In this document: piece after piece, positions 44,497-53,427 of the stretch
How positions within the stretch are numbered: the first letter of the stretch is position 1
How the letters are laid out: each line of letters begins with the position of its first letter
DNA from: Hymenobacter terrenus
GTDB taxonomy: Bacteria > Bacteroidota > Bacteroidia > Cytophagales > Hymenobacteraceae
Reading direction: 5' to 3'
DNA length: 64,000 nucleotides
Assembly (NCBI RefSeq): GCF_000972495.1
Contig: NZ_LATM01000001.1
Coordinates: 269,241 to 333,240 of the forward strand
The notes under the pieces: model-generated
Told to the model about the DNA's origin: nothing
The model's input: only the letters and a program-made list of their open reading frames with translations
Databases searched by the model: none
Program-made: the position numbers and the translations under genes

Positions 44497-44513
44497 AGGA
44501 GGACCAAACCATA
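44497..44513 (+). promoter_or_regulatory. strong Shine-Dalgarno sequence and ATA start of infC
   Basis: AGGAGGA at 44497-44503 lies 7 bases before an ATA codon at 44511. A full Shine-Dalgarno sequence is unusual for this phylum, where most genes here show none. It decides the start of infC: the next candidate, GTG at 44535, has no such site and would drop the conserved N-terminus. Confidence 0.75.
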
Positions 44514-45182
44514 GCAGCTCCGAATCGTCGGTACGTGCCCCGCCAGCAGGTGGAAGAGCCGTTCAAAATCAATCAAAAAATCACGGCCCGCGAAGTGCGC
44601 CTTGTTGGCGACAACGTCGAGCAAGGTGTATATCCCATCGACCAAGCCCGGAAGATGGCCCAGGACCAAAATCTTGACCTCGTTGAGATTTCACCCACGG
44701 CCACGCCGCCCGTTTGCCGCGTCATTGACTACTCGAAATTTAAGTACGAGCAGAAGAAAAAAACGCGCGAGCTAAAGGCCAAGCAAACTAAGGTTGTCCT
44801 CAAGGAAATTCGCTTTGGTCCCAATACCGATGAGCACGACTTCGCTTTCAAAGTGAAGCACGCCCAGGAATTTTTGCGTGAAGGTGCAAAAATCAAGAGC
44901 TATGTGCATTTCGTAGGTCGCAGCATCGTCTTTAAAGAGCGGGGCGAAATCCTGCTGCTCAAGTTTGCCCAGGCCCTCGAGGACCTCGCCAAAGTAGAGC
45001 AACTCCCCAAGCTTGAGGGCAAGCGCATGTTCCTCTATCTCGCGCCCAAGGCAGCCGCCGTAGTGAAACCCACTGCCAAGCCCGCCACGTCTGACGCCAA
45101 GCCGGAGAAGAAAGCTCCAAAACCAGCCGAGGCCGCCGATAAAGCGCCTGAAGCTGCTCCGGCATCCACCGATGCGGAATAG
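44511..45182 (+). CDS. infC: translation initiation factor IF-3
   Basis: About 223 residues if started at ATA (44511), reading [37 protein letters not shown] after the first residue. The N-domain continues with [27 protein letters not shown]; the C-domain has [29 protein letters not shown] and a final [18 protein letters not shown] ~50-residue Ala/Lys/Pro-rich tail is added. IF-3 binds the 30S subunit and rejects non-canonical starts; E. coli infC uses AUU for autoregulation, and an ATA start here would serve the same purpose. It is followed by rpmI and rplT in the classical operon. Confidence 0.9.
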   Translation: MAAPNRRYVPRQQVEEPFKINQKITAREVRLVGDNVEQGVYPIDQARKMAQDQNLDLVEISPTATPPVCRVIDYSKFKYEQKKKTRELKAKQTKVVLKEIRFGPNTDEHDFAFKVKHAQEFLREGAKIKSYVHFVGRSIVFKERGEILLLKFAQALEDLAKVEQLPKLEGKRMFLYLAPKAAAVVKPTAKPATSDAKPEKKAPKPAEAADKAPEAAPASTDAE

Positions 45183-45266
45183 ATTTTACTCGGTTGAAGA
45201 TGGCTTCCCGACCCTCGGTCGGTCAGCAATCAACAATCAACAACCAACCCTCCAATAACCACTACA

Positions 45267-45461
45267 ATGCCGAAAGTAAAGACGAAATCCGGTGCTAAGA
45301 AGCGCTTTGCGCTCACCGGAACGGGCAAGGTGAAGCGGAAGCACGCCTTCAAATCTCACATTCTCACGAAGAAGACGACCAAGCAAAAGCGCGGCCTCAC
45401 CCACACGGGCCTCGTGAGCAGCGCCGACATGAACCGCGTGCGCCAAATGCTGAACATTTAA
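45267..45461 (+). CDS. rpmI: 50S ribosomal protein L35
   Basis: A 64-residue, strongly basic protein with the L35 pattern [33 protein letters not shown] and the end [14 protein letters not shown]. Length and order (infC-rpmI-rplT) are classical. It starts at ATG 45267, 84 bases after infC. It is followed by a 165-base gap with AT-rich inverted-repeat arms before rplT, longer than usual for this operon. Confidence 0.95.
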   Translation: MPKVKTKSGAKKRFALTGTGKVKRKHAFKSHILTKKTTKQKRGLTHTGLVSSADMNRVRQMLNI

Positions 45462-45554
45462 TTATGAATTAAAAAGTATGAATTAAAAATTGGTCGCCTT
45501 CTCGTCGGTTAGCTTTGATTCATAACTCATAAGTTTATAATTCATAATTTTTTT
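45460..45554. repeat. AT-rich inverted-repeat arms in the rpmI-rplT gap
   Basis: A left arm at 45460-45491 (AATTATGAATTA, then TATGAATTAAAAATT) and a right arm at 45515-45554 (TTCATAACTCAT, then TATAATTCATAATT) are largely complementary, with ~23 bases between. Both arms contain a repeated TTATGAATT-type unit. It resembles the arms of IVS-like elements but lacks a gene. Confidence 0.6.
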
Positions 45555-45626
45555 CAAACCAGGCTTCCGGCCGCAACTTAAGCTTCAGCAGATGCTGGGC
45601 GCCGGCTGCCAAAAACTCCCTAGGTT

Positions 45627-45971
45627 ATGCCAAGAAGTGTCAACCACGTGGCCTCGCGCCACCGCCGTAAGAAAATCATGCGTTTGGCGAAAGGCTATTA
45701 TGGCCGTCGCAAGAACGTGTGGACCGTAGCTAAGAACGCCGTTGAAAAAGGCCTCTTGTATGCTTACCGCGACCGTAAAGTAAAGAAGCGCGAATTTCGT
45801 GCGTTGTGGATTCAGCGCATCAACGCCGGTGCTCGTGAGCACGGCCTGTCGTATTCGCAGTTGATGGGTGGCCTGAAAAAGGCTGGCATCGAACTCAACC
45901 GCAAAGTATTAGCCGATTTGGCTTTGAACCACCCTGCCGCATTTCAAGGCATTGTGGAAAAAGTGAAATAA
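45627..45971 (+). CDS. rplT: 50S ribosomal protein L20
   Basis: A 114-residue L20: [99 protein letters not shown] matches the family along its whole length. It binds 23S rRNA early in 50S assembly and in some bacteria represses its own operon by binding the leader. It ends the infC operon, and a hairpin with a T run follows. Confidence 0.97.
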   Translation: MPRSVNHVASRHRRKKIMRLAKGYYGRRKNVWTVAKNAVEKGLLYAYRDRKVKKREFRALWIQRINAGAREHGLSYSQLMGGLKKAGIELNRKVLADLALNHPAAFQGIVEKVK

Positions 45972-45994
45972 TCGCTTTTATATGCTTTCAATCG

Positions 45995-46032
45995 AGAAAA
46001 CGCTGGCCGCTGGGTTCAGCGTTTTCTTGTTT
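45995..46032 (+). terminator. terminator after rplT
   Basis: AGAAAACGCTG pairs with CAGCGTTTTCT (11 bp), then TTGTTTT, starting 24 bases after the rplT stop. Confidence 0.8.
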
Positions 46033-46182
46033 TGGACCCACGGGGTTAGCTTCAGTCGGGTTTATTTTCAATTCCAATAAATCACGTAGCTGTGCGTTAT
46101 GCATTGCATATAGCGCACCTGCCTTCCGAAAAGGCATAAAACCAAAAAACCGCTCCAGCACGTGGCTGAAACGGTTTCGACG

Positions 46183-46256
46183 TAGCGGGAGGCGGGCTCG
46201 AACCGCCGACCTCAGGGTTATGAATCCTGTGCTCTAACCAGCTGAGCTACCCCGCC
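46183..46256 (-). tRNA. tRNA-Met (CAT anticodon)
   Basis: On the minus strand a 74-base cloverleaf reads GGCGGGGTAGCTCAGCTGG..., with D-arm GCTCAGCTGGTTAGAGC, anticodon loop TTCATAA, T-arm GGCGGTTCGAGCCCGCC and acceptor 3' strand TCCCGCT followed by the discriminator A. CCA is not encoded. The last anticodon-stem pair (A31-C39) is a mismatch and both end pairs of the acceptor are G-T wobbles. The elongator type is inferred from the lack of initiator features; a tRNA-Ile2 (lysidine-modified CAT) cannot be ruled out. Confidence 0.92.
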
Positions 46257-46273
46257 GGGTTTTTTTGTGGGTG

Positions 46274-46281
46274 CAAAGGTA
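46274..46281 (-). promoter_or_regulatory. -7 promoter box of the tRNA-Met gene
   Basis: On the minus strand this reads TACCTTTG, a full match to TAnnTTTG, 18 bases before the tRNA 5' end, as expected for a short tRNA leader. Confidence 0.65.
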
Positions 46282-46389
46282 GCGCTACAACCGGCCCCGA
46301 CGCAAGGTTCAGGGCCAAAAAACACTGTATTTCTCGTGTGTTCTGCTTATCTTGTGTCGGCGGCGCTCGGGTCTCTTCGTCTTAGTCCT

Positions 46390-46803
46390 ATGGCATTGCC
46401 TGATATTCAAATCAAAACGCGATTCGTAGTGGAATTCCCCATCAACGCTTCGCCCAAAATTCTTTTTCCATATCTGGCCACTGCCTCAGGTCTTGCCCAA
46501 TGGTTTTGCGACGATGTGCGCTATGTAGAGGGGCAGCGCCTCAATTTCATTTGGGACCACGAGAACCATTACGCTGAGATTTTGGGCCAGCGTCTCAACC
46601 GTGCCATACGCTTCGTATTCCTCGACGAGCACCGCCAGTCAGTCCCAGATGCGAATTTTCTGGAATTCACTCTCGATTCGTCGCAGGTAACCGACGAAGT
46701 GTACCTACGAGTAATTGATTATTCCTCGGCTCAAGATGTCAGCGAGCAGCAGGAAATGTGGGAAGGCTTAGTAGCCAAATTGCGGGAGCAAGTAGGGGGG
46801 TGA
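46390..46803 (+). CDS. START-like/SRPBCC domain protein
   Basis: A 137-residue protein with the Bacteroidota START-like pattern: IKTRFVVEFPINASPKILFPYLATASGLAQWFCDDVRYVEGQRLNFIWDHENHYAEIL, then IRFVFLDEH and a final helix (SEQQEMWEGLVAKLREQVGG). The SRPBCC fold usually binds hydrophobic ligands or acts as a co-chaperone; the ligand is unknown. ATG at 46390 is chosen because homology starts there; the frame is open further upstream over the tRNA promoter. It is followed by the LptF/LptG-type gene, with 110 bases between. Confidence 0.85.
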   Translation: MALPDIQIKTRFVVEFPINASPKILFPYLATASGLAQWFCDDVRYVEGQRLNFIWDHENHYAEILGQRLNRAIRFVFLDEHRQSVPDANFLEFTLDSSQVTDEVYLRVIDYSSAQDVSEQQEMWEGLVAKLREQVGG

Positions 46804-46913
46804 GTAATAATTTGAGCGAGCAGACCTGTGAAGCATCGCTTGTTCGACGGTACTTTTTTACCCAAACATTCGTTTCATTGCTGGCAATAACCAAAAGCTC
46901 AGTACTGCATCTC

Positions 46914-48359
46914 ATGCTCAAAAAGCTCGATAAGCTTATTCTTAAGGCCTTCGCTGGGCCGTTTCTGCTCACCTTCGCGGTAGTGCAGTTTATTTTACTC
47001 ACGCATACGCTGCTCAAATACCTTGATGATATTATCGGTAAGGATTTGGGTACGGGGGTGCTATTACAATTGCTGTTTTACTTCAGCGTGCTCATTGTGC
47101 CCGTCTCATTGCCCTTGGCCGTGTTGCTTTCCTCGCTGATGACCTATGGTAACCTAGGCGAACACCACGAGTTGACGGCCATTAAAGCCTCCGGCATCGC
47201 CCTGACGCGGATTTTGCGGCCGGTGCTCCTGCTCACAATGGGCTTGGCGGTGGGAGCTTTCTGGTTCAACGAAACTATTGTGCCCCGCGCCAACCTCAAA
47301 GCTTATAGTTTGCTTTGGGATGTACGGCAGCAAAAGCTGGCCCTTGATATTCGGGAAGGGGTGTTCTACAATGGTATTCCGGGCTACACCATCAAGGTGG
47401 ATAAGAAAACCGGGGAAAATGGTGACCGGCTGCACGGGGTGATGATATATGACCACACCCAGAAATCGGGTAACGCAGTGGTGATGCTGGCCGATTCGGG
47501 CCGCATGTTCACCCGGTTCAATGGTGGTTATCTGGGCCTGGAGCTATTTCACGGCCACAATTACGTAGAGCAGCCCGACGCTTCGAACCGAGCGGGTGCC
47601 AGCTTTGTCCGGCAGGGCTTCGACCACAACATGGTCACCTTCTCACTGGCATCGTTCGACTTGAACCGCACTAAGGAAGAGCTGTTTTCGACTAATCGGA
47701 TGATGCTTAACATTGCGCAGCTGAAGCATTCCACCGATTCAGTGCAGAAGAGAATACGCATTGAGCATCATCAAATAACGCGACAGACCAATGGCTACTT
47801 CACCTTCCTCCGTTTCGACACCACGGGCCGCGCCGCCAGCCGCAAAGTCGAAGGTTGGCAGGTACCAACTACCCGCTTGGCGGCAACCACGGCCCCTATT
47901 ATCCAACAGGCTACCAACCGCGCGAGTAATCTCCGGGCTTTCGCTAATTCCAACGCTGAGCGGCTGAATGAAATGGCGAAGAACTCGGCTTTGTTTCGCA
48001 TTGAGGTGTACCGCAAGTATTCGCAATCGGTGGCGGTACTGCTGATGTTTCTGATTGGGGCACCGTTGGGCTCGATTATCAAAAAAGGTGGTTTAGGAGT
48101 GCCCATCCTGGTATCTATTCTCTTCTTTATTATCTACTACGTGCTTAGTATCATGGGCGAAAAGTACGGGCGCGAGTTTGTGATGCCCGTAGGAATAGGG
48201 ATGTGGATGTCAAATTTAGTGCTGTTGCCCGCCGGGTTATTCTTTCTCTATCAAGCGTATAATGATTCTGGGTTGCTCGAACTTGACTTCTGGCGGCGGC
48301 TGCCCCAGCGATTGGGAATACCATCTTTGCGCAAGCTTACCGAGCCGACAGAAGAGTAA
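46914..48359 (+). CDS. LptF/LptG family permease (YjgP/YjgQ)
   Basis: A 481-residue inner-membrane protein of the LptF/LptG family. It has an N-terminal helix pair (LDKLILKAFAGPFLLTFAVVQFILLTHTLLKYLDDIIGKDL), FYFSVLIVPVSLPLAVLLSSLMTYGNLGEHHELTAIKASGI, a long periplasmic beta-jellyroll domain (residues ~125-370) and C-terminal helices with FLIGAPLGSIIKKGGLGVPILVSILFFIIYYVLSIMGEKYGREFVMP. It works in the LptB2FG machine moving lipopolysaccharide out of the inner membrane. Bacteroidota often encode a single longer version of these proteins. ATG at 46914 is chosen; the frame is open upstream. Which of the two subunits it is cannot be decided. Confidence 0.88.
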   Translation: MLKKLDKLILKAFAGPFLLTFAVVQFILLTHTLLKYLDDIIGKDLGTGVLLQLLFYFSVLIVPVSLPLAVLLSSLMTYGNLGEHHELTAIKASGIALTRILRPVLLLTMGLAVGAFWFNETIVPRANLKAYSLLWDVRQQKLALDIREGVFYNGIPGYTIKVDKKTGENGDRLHGVMIYDHTQKSGNAVVMLADSGRMFTRFNGGYLGLELFHGHNYVEQPDASNRAGASFVRQGFDHNMVTFSLASFDLNRTKEELFSTNRMMLNIAQLKHSTDSVQKRIRIEHHQITRQTNGYFTFLRFDTTGRAASRKVEGWQVPTTRLAATTAPIIQQATNRASNLRAFANSNAERLNEMAKNSALFRIEVYRKYSQSVAVLLMFLIGAPLGSIIKKGGLGVPILVSILFFIIYYVLSIMGEKYGREFVMPVGIGMWMSNLVLLPAGLFFLYQAYNDSGLLELDFWRRLPQRLGIPSLRKLTEPTEE

Positions 48360-48457
48360 GAAGCACTGCCTGATGAAGCATCCCGGGCTACTTAACAGTA
48401 GCCGTAAAATGCCAGTAAAATTCTTGCATCGTGCTTTTATCCTGTTTTTAAATTGCG

Positions 48458-48465
48458 TACCTTTG
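48458..48465 (+). promoter_or_regulatory. -7 promoter box of rpsO
   Basis: TACCTTTG, a full match to TAnnTTTG, ~77 bases before the rpsO ATG at 48542, in an AT-rich gap after the Lpt gene. Confidence 0.65.
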
Positions 48466-48541
48466 CGGCACCCCAATGTGTGGGGTAGTCATTAATATTT
48501 TTCCTTACCTAAATCTAAGACGGGGTAACACCTATCAACTG

Positions 48542-48817
48542 ATGAAACTGACCACCGAAACAAAGCAGGCGATTTTCGAAAAGAACAGCCTGCAAAAAGT
48601 TAAAACCGATACGGGTTCGGCTGAGGCCCAGATTGGCCTCTTTACCTACCGCATCAACCATCTCACTGAGCACCTTAAGGCCAACAAGAAGGACCACAGC
48701 ACGCGTCTGGGCCTACTGAAGCTGGTAGGTAAGCGCCGCCGCATGTTGGATTACCTGCAACACCGCGAAATCAACCGCTACCGCGCTATCATCAAGGAGC
48801 TGGGCATCCGTAAGTAA
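48542..48817 (+). CDS. rpsO: 30S ribosomal protein S15
   Basis: A 91-residue S15: MKLTTETKQAIFEKN, TGSAEAQIGLFTYRINHLTEHLKANKKDHSTRLGLLKLVGKRRRMLDYLQHREINRYRAIIKELGIRK. It binds 16S rRNA at the central domain. ATG at 48542 is taken over one at 48476 because the family begins there. It is followed by its own terminator and then pnp, the rpsO-pnp order of many bacteria. In enterobacteria the pair is co-regulated by S15 and RNase III; here a terminator in between would reduce that. Confidence 0.96.
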   Translation: MKLTTETKQAIFEKNSLQKVKTDTGSAEAQIGLFTYRINHLTEHLKANKKDHSTRLGLLKLVGKRRRMLDYLQHREINRYRAIIKELGIRK

Positions 48818-48830
48818 TTCCGGAATCTGA

Positions 48831-48871
48831 GAGTAGGGAGCCTTCTAACGAAGGTTCCCTACTCTTTTTTT
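48831..48871 (+). terminator. terminator between rpsO and pnp
   Basis: GAGTAGGGAGCCTTC pairs with GAAGGTTCCCTACTC (14 of 15), followed by a T7 run. Confidence 0.88.
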
Positions 48872-49019
48872 GCTCGGGTCGGTTTGGCGCCGAGGCTGAC
48901 CCGTGGCACTGTTTTATATCGGCGCGTTGTTGCCTGAATATCGTTGAGTAACGAGTGCCGCTGGCGGCATTCGTTTTTGGCTGCTCGCCCGCTGTCGCTT
49001 TTCCAAGCAAACCCCGCTG

Positions 49020-51191
49020 ATGTCCCAACCCCACGCTATTACCAAATCCCTGGCGCTGCCCGACGGCCGTGTCATCTCCATTGAAACCGGCAAGCTGGCC
49101 AAATTCGCCGACGGCGCGGTCGTGGTTCGCCTCGGCGATACCATGCTGCTCGCTACGGTTGTATCAGCTCCGAGTCAGCGCGAAGGCGTTGACTTCCTGC
49201 CGCTATCGGTGGACTACCAAGAAAAATTCGGCTCGGCCGGCAAGATTCCCGGTTCGTTTCAGCGCCGCGAAGGTCGTCTGTCGGACTACGAAATCCTGGT
49301 CTGTCGTCTCGTCGACCGTATCCTGCGGCCGATGTTTCCCAAAGACTACCACTACGAGGTGCAGGTGATGATTACCCTCATCTCGGCCGATAAAGAAGTG
49401 CAGCCCGATGCCTTAGCCGCGCTGGCTGCTTCGGCGGCGCTCTCTATCTCGGACATTCCATTTGCCGGCCCGATTTCTGAAGTGCGCGTGGCGCGCATTG
49501 ACGGGCAGTTCCAGATTAACCCCAAGACGTCGGACCTGGAGCGTGCCGATATGGACCTGATGGTGGGTGCCACCGCCGACTCCGTGGCCATGGTGGAAGG
49601 CGCCATGAAGGAAGTGAGCGAAGAGGAAATGGTTGCAGCTATTGCCTTCGGCCACGAAGCCATCAAGGCCCAGGTGCAATTGCAGAAAGAACTGGCTGAA
49701 GCCGTGGGTCGCACGGCTGAATCGCCCACTCGCGAGTACCCCAAATACGATGAAGACGAGGAGCTGAAAAAACGTATCCACGCCGCTGTTTACCAAGGTG
49801 CTTACGATGTGGCCCGGGCTGGTAACACTAGCAAGGCTGGCCGCAAAGAAGGCTTCTCGCAGGTGAAAAAAGCCTTCCTCGACCAGTTGATTGCCGAGCA
49901 GCCCGAACTGGACATGAAGATGTTCAGCCGCTACTATGGCTCGGCCGAGAAAAAAGCTATTCGCGACATGATGGTGAAAGAGCGGGTTCGTCTCGATGGC
50001 CGTCAGCTCACCGAAATCCGTCCTATCTGGTCAGAAATTAACTACTTGCCTGGCGCGCACGGCTCTGCCATCTTCACCCGCGGCGAAACCCAAAGCTTGA
50101 CTACGGCCACGCTCGGGACTAAGCTCGATGAGCAAATCATCGACCAGCCGCTGACCAAGGGCTTCTCAAAGTTCATGTTGCACTACAACTTCCCTGGTTT
50201 CTCGACCGGCGAAGTGAAGCCGAACCGGGGCGCTGGTCGCCGCGAAATCGGCCACGGCAACTTAGCCCTGCGCTCGCTGCGCCAAGTGCTGCCTCCCGAA
50301 GAAGAAAATCCTTACACCATCCGCATTGTGTCGGACATCTTGGAGTCGAACGGCTCCAGTTCGATGGCCACGGTGTGTGCCGGCTCACTGGCGCTGATGG
50401 ATGCGGGCGTGAAGATTTCGGCCGCGGTGGCCGGCATCGCCATGGGTCTGGTGCAGGACAAGGAAACCGGAGCGTACGCCGTGTTGAGCGATATTCTGGG
50501 CGATGAGGACCACCTCGGCGACATGGATTTTAAGGTTACCGGTACTGAGAAAGGCATTTGCGCCTGCCAGATGGACATCAAAATCCAGGGTTTGAGCAAT
50601 GAGATTCTGACTGCCGCGCTGCACCAGGCTCGCGACGGCCGGTTGCACATTCTGGGCGAAATGGCCAAGACCATTGCCGCGCCCGCTGCCGAACTGAAGC
50701 CGCACACGCCACGTTCGCACAAGATGTTGATTGATAAAGAATTTATCGGTGCGGTGATCGGGCCGGGCGGTAAGGTCATTCAGCAAATTCAGAAGGACAC
50801 CAACGCCACGGTGATTATCGAGGAGAAGGATGAGAAGGGCCACGTGAGCATCTACGCTTCCAACCAGGAGGACATGCAGGGTGCCATTGACCGCATCCGG
50901 GCCATCGCGGCCCAGCCGGAGGTGGGCGAAGTATACAAAGGCAAGGTGCGCAGCATTCAGCCCTACGGTGCGTTCGTGGAAATCATGCCAGGCAAAGACG
51001 GCCTGCTCCACATCTCGGAGGTGACGCATGAGCGGATTCAGACCCTGGAAGGCTTGTTGGAAGTGGGACAGGACATTGACGTGAAATTGGTGGAAATCGA
51101 CAAGAAAACCGGCAAGTACCGGCTCTCGCGCAAGGTGTTGCTGCCGAAGCCCGAAGCAGCTACCGCCAGCAACGGCGAAGCTAAAGCGTAG
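49020..51191 (+). CDS. pnp: polyribonucleotide nucleotidyltransferase
   Basis: A 723-residue PNPase with two RNase PH cores ([50 protein letters not shown] and [16 protein letters not shown]...[27 protein letters not shown]), then KH ([27 protein letters not shown] near 570) and S1 ([34 protein letters not shown] near 640). It degrades RNA 3'-to-5' using phosphate and works in mRNA turnover. The phosphate-binding SSS of core 2 lies in [25 protein letters not shown] at 49020. It follows rpsO; a double hairpin follows. Confidence 0.97.
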   Translation: MSQPHAITKSLALPDGRVISIETGKLAKFADGAVVVRLGDTMLLATVVSAPSQREGVDFLPLSVDYQEKFGSAGKIPGSFQRREGRLSDYEILVCRLVDRILRPMFPKDYHYEVQVMITLISADKEVQPDALAALAASAALSISDIPFAGPISEVRVARIDGQFQINPKTSDLERADMDLMVGATADSVAMVEGAMKEVSEEEMVAAIAFGHEAIKAQVQLQKELAEAVGRTAESPTREYPKYDEDEELKKRIHAAVYQGAYDVARAGNTSKAGRKEGFSQVKKAFLDQLIAEQPELDMKMFSRYYGSAEKKAIRDMMVKERVRLDGRQLTEIRPIWSEINYLPGAHGSAIFTRGETQSLTTATLGTKLDEQIIDQPLTKGFSKFMLHYNFPGFSTGEVKPNRGAGRREIGHGNLALRSLRQVLPPEEENPYTIRIVSDILESNGSSSMATVCAGSLALMDAGVKISAAVAGIAMGLVQDKETGAYAVLSDILGDEDHLGDMDFKVTGTEKGICACQMDIKIQGLSNEILTAALHQARDGRLHILGEMAKTIAAPAAELKPHTPRSHKMLIDKEFIGAVIGPGGKVIQQIQKDTNATVIIEEKDEKGHVSIYASNQEDMQGAIDRIRAIAAQPEVGEVYKGKVRSIQPYGAFVEIMPGKDGLLHISEVTHERIQTLEGLLEVGQDIDVKLVEIDKKTGKYRLSRKVLLPKPEAATASNGEAKA

Positions 51192-51202
51192 CTTGACCCG
51201 AA

Positions 51203-51275
51203 AGTCCCGAACTAATGTCAGAGGGAGCCTGTTGACTTCCTCTGATTACGGGACTAGCCGGGCGGCTTTTTCTTA
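51203..51275 (+). terminator. double hairpin after pnp
   Basis: AGTCCCG with CGGGACT encloses a TCAGAGG/CCTCTGA stem, and a second small hairpin AGCC...GGCT ends in TTTTT. It starts 12 bases after the pnp stop. Confidence 0.65.
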
Positions 51276-51312
51276 CGTATAACCCCATCAGATATCGTTC
51301 TTACCTAGTCCC

Positions 51313-52176
51313 ATGAGACAGTTAAAAATCAGTAAGCAGATTACCAACCGCGAGAGCCAGTCGCTGGACAAATATCTCCAGGAGATTGGCAAGGTTGATT
51401 TGCTCACGCCCGACGAGGAGGTGACGCTCGCGCAGCGCATTCGCGACGGGGACCAGCAAGCTTTGGAGAAACTCACGAAAGCTAACCTCCGCTTCGTGGT
51501 ATCAGTAGCTAAGCAATATCAGAACCAGGGCCTGAGCCTTGGTGACCTTATCAACGAGGGCAATCTCGGTCTTATCAAAGCTGCTAAGCGCTTTGATGAG
51601 ACCCGTGGCTTTAAATTCATTTCCTACGCCGTGTGGTGGATCCGTCAGTCCATCCTACAGGCCCTAGCCGAGCAGAGCCGCATCGTGCGGCTGCCCCTGA
51701 ATCGGGTAGGCTCGTTGAACAAAATCAGCAAATCCTTCTCCGAACTGGAGCAGAAATTTGAGCGTGAGCCTTCACCTGAAGAAATTGCCGAGGTATTGGA
51801 GCTGACAACTTCCGAAGTTGTCGATACCTTGAAAATCAGTGGCCGCCACGTGTCTGTGGATGCGCCGTTTGTGCAGGGCGAAGAAAACCGCTTGCTCGAC
51901 GTGCTCGAAAACGAAGACGAGGAGTCGCCGGATATGGCGCTGATGAACGACTCGCTTCGCAAAGAGGTGCAGCGCGCCCTGAGCACGCTCACCAAGCGTG
52001 AGGCCGATGTAATTACGCTGTACTTCGGGCTGAACGGGGAAGCCGCCCTGACCTTAGAGGAAATCGGCGAGAAGTTCAACCTGACCCGCGAGCGGGTTCG
52101 GCAGATTAAGGAAAAGGCGATTCGTCGCCTGCGGCACACGTCGCGCTCGAAAGCATTGAAGCCTTATCTCGGCTAA
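51313..52176 (+). CDS. rpoD: primary RNA polymerase sigma factor (RpoD/SigA type)
   Basis: A 287-residue sigma-70 factor of the short type that serves as the primary sigma in Bacteroidota. Region 1.2 ([27 protein letters not shown]), region 2 ([59 protein letters not shown]), region 3 ([17 protein letters not shown]) and region 4 ([18 protein letters not shown]...[33 protein letters not shown]) are all present. It directs core RNA polymerase to the TAnnTTTG-type promoters noted in this window. It lacks region 1.1 and the long non-conserved insert of E. coli RpoD, as usual for the phylum. A terminator follows. Confidence 0.95.
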   Translation: MRQLKISKQITNRESQSLDKYLQEIGKVDLLTPDEEVTLAQRIRDGDQQALEKLTKANLRFVVSVAKQYQNQGLSLGDLINEGNLGLIKAAKRFDETRGFKFISYAVWWIRQSILQALAEQSRIVRLPLNRVGSLNKISKSFSELEQKFEREPSPEEIAEVLELTTSEVVDTLKISGRHVSVDAPFVQGEENRLLDVLENEDEESPDMALMNDSLRKEVQRALSTLTKREADVITLYFGLNGEAALTLEEIGEKFNLTRERVRQIKEKAIRRLRHTSRSKALKPYLG

Positions 52177-52197
52177 CTTCTGCTTAGTTTTGTTGTT

Positions 52198-52231
52198 GAA
52201 AAGCCCCAACCGTTTGGTTGGGGTTTTTTGT
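52198..52231 (+). terminator. terminator after rpoD
   Basis: AAAAGCCCCAAC pairs with GTTGGGGTTTT across a short loop, with a T6 run, 22 bases after the stop. Confidence 0.85.
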
Positions 52232-52260
52232 ATGGGTTTGCGCTCATCGGCGTCTACCGG

Positions 52261-52356
52261 ACTGTGGCGCGCAGCCTTTGCTGCGCGGGCCAGTTGTGCC
52301 GTTAGCCACTATTACCACCTATCACAATACGCGCAGCGAAGGCTGCGCGCCACAGC
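52261..52356. repeat. REP-like inverted repeat before trxB
   Basis: Arms 52261-52287 and 52330-52356 (core TGTGGCGCGCAGCC) are complementary at 25 of 27 positions around a 42-base loop. The right arm ends 8 bases before the trxB start, so it sits in the trxB leader. Confidence 0.8.
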
Positions 52357-52363
52357 ATTAAAC

Positions 52364-53299
52364 ATGTCTGAACACATTAAATGCCTGATTATCGGCTCCG
52401 GCCCAGCCGGTTATACGGCCGCCATTTATGCTGCCCGCGCCAACATGGCGCCCGTTATGTACATGGGCTTGCAACCGGGTGGGCAGCTTACCATTACCAA
52501 TGACGTGGAGAATTTCCCCGGCTACCCGAACGGGATTATGGGCCCTGAGATGATGGAGGACCTGAAAAAACAGGCCACCCGCTTCGGGACGGATATCCGT
52601 TATGGCATTGCCACGGCGGTTGATTTTTCGGTGCATCCGCGTAAAGTCACCATCGATGAAACCATTGAACTGACGGCGGATGCGGTTATTATTGCCACGG
52701 GAGCTTCAGCCAAGTGGCTGGGCATTCCGTCGGAAGCCCGCTTGAATGGCTCGGGCGTGTCAGCCTGCGCGGTGTGTGATGGGTTCTTTTACCGCGGGCA
52801 GGAAGTGGCCATTGTGGGCGCCGGCGATACCGCGGCCGAGGAAGCTACCTACCTCGCCAACCTGTGTAGCAAAGTGACGATGATAGTGCGCAAGAGCGAG
52901 ATGAAGGCCTCGAAAATCATGCAGAAGCGCGTGCTCGACAACCCCAAGATTGAGGTGCTGTTCAACACCGTGACCGATGAGATTCTGGGCGAACACGCGG
53001 TGGAGGGCGTTCGGGTGAAAAACCTGCTGACCCACGAAACTCGCGAAATTGCCTTGACGGGCTTCTTCGTCGCCATCGGTCACGAGCCCAACTCCAAGAT
53101 TTTCCAGCCCTACCTGCACCACGATGAGCAGGGATATCTGAAAACCGTGCCTGGCACCAGCAAAACCAACGTGGACGGCGTGTTTGCCTGCGGCGACGTG
53201 CAGGATTACACCTATCGCCAGGCCGTGACGGCAGCCGGCACCGGCTGCATGGCCGCCCTCGACGCTGAGCGCTATTTAGCCGCCTTGGGTGTGCACTAA
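52364..53299 (+). CDS. trxB: thioredoxin-disulfide reductase
   Basis: A 311-residue flavoprotein. FAD motif CLIIGSGPAGYTAAIYAARAN at residues 7-27, redox centre CAVC at ~136-139 (SACAVCDGFFYRGQEV), NADPH motif IVGAGDTAAEEATYLANL, and the C-terminal FACGDVQDYTYRQAVTAAGTGCMAALDAERYL. It passes electrons from NADPH to thioredoxin. ATG at 52364 is chosen: the frame is open upstream, but only this start gives the family N-terminus. The leader contains a large inverted repeat. A 15-bp perfect hairpin follows the stop. Confidence 0.95.
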   Translation: MSEHIKCLIIGSGPAGYTAAIYAARANMAPVMYMGLQPGGQLTITNDVENFPGYPNGIMGPEMMEDLKKQATRFGTDIRYGIATAVDFSVHPRKVTIDETIELTADAVIIATGASAKWLGIPSEARLNGSGVSACAVCDGFFYRGQEVAIVGAGDTAAEEATYLANLCSKVTMIVRKSEMKASKIMQKRVLDNPKIEVLFNTVTDEILGEHAVEGVRVKNLLTHETREIALTGFFVAIGHEPNSKIFQPYLHHDEQGYLKTVPGTSKTNVDGVFACGDVQDYTYRQAVTAAGTGCMAALDAERYLAALGVH

Positions 53300-53314
53300 A
53301 TTTGTTGCATTGGC

Positions 53315-53356
53315 GTGTTAGAAAAGCCGAGCTTTGTAATCCGGCTTTTCTAACAC
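53315..53356 (+). terminator. 15-bp perfect terminator hairpin after trxB
   Basis: GTGTTAGAAAAGCCG at 53315-53329 pairs perfectly with 53342-53356. It lies 16 bases after the trxB stop and within the frame upstream of the M23 gene, arguing against an early start for that gene. Confidence 0.75.
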
Positions 53357-53427
53357 ACTTTGTTTCGACCAAACGACACGGGGGCAGGGGCTGCGAAGCC
53401 TGTGTCATCGCCTTTTTCTGCTTGCTT

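Noticed and set aside
44535..45182. infC starting at the GTG at 44535
   Set aside because: No ribosome-binding site at proper distance and it removes the conserved N-terminal residues that follow the ATA behind AGGAGGA.
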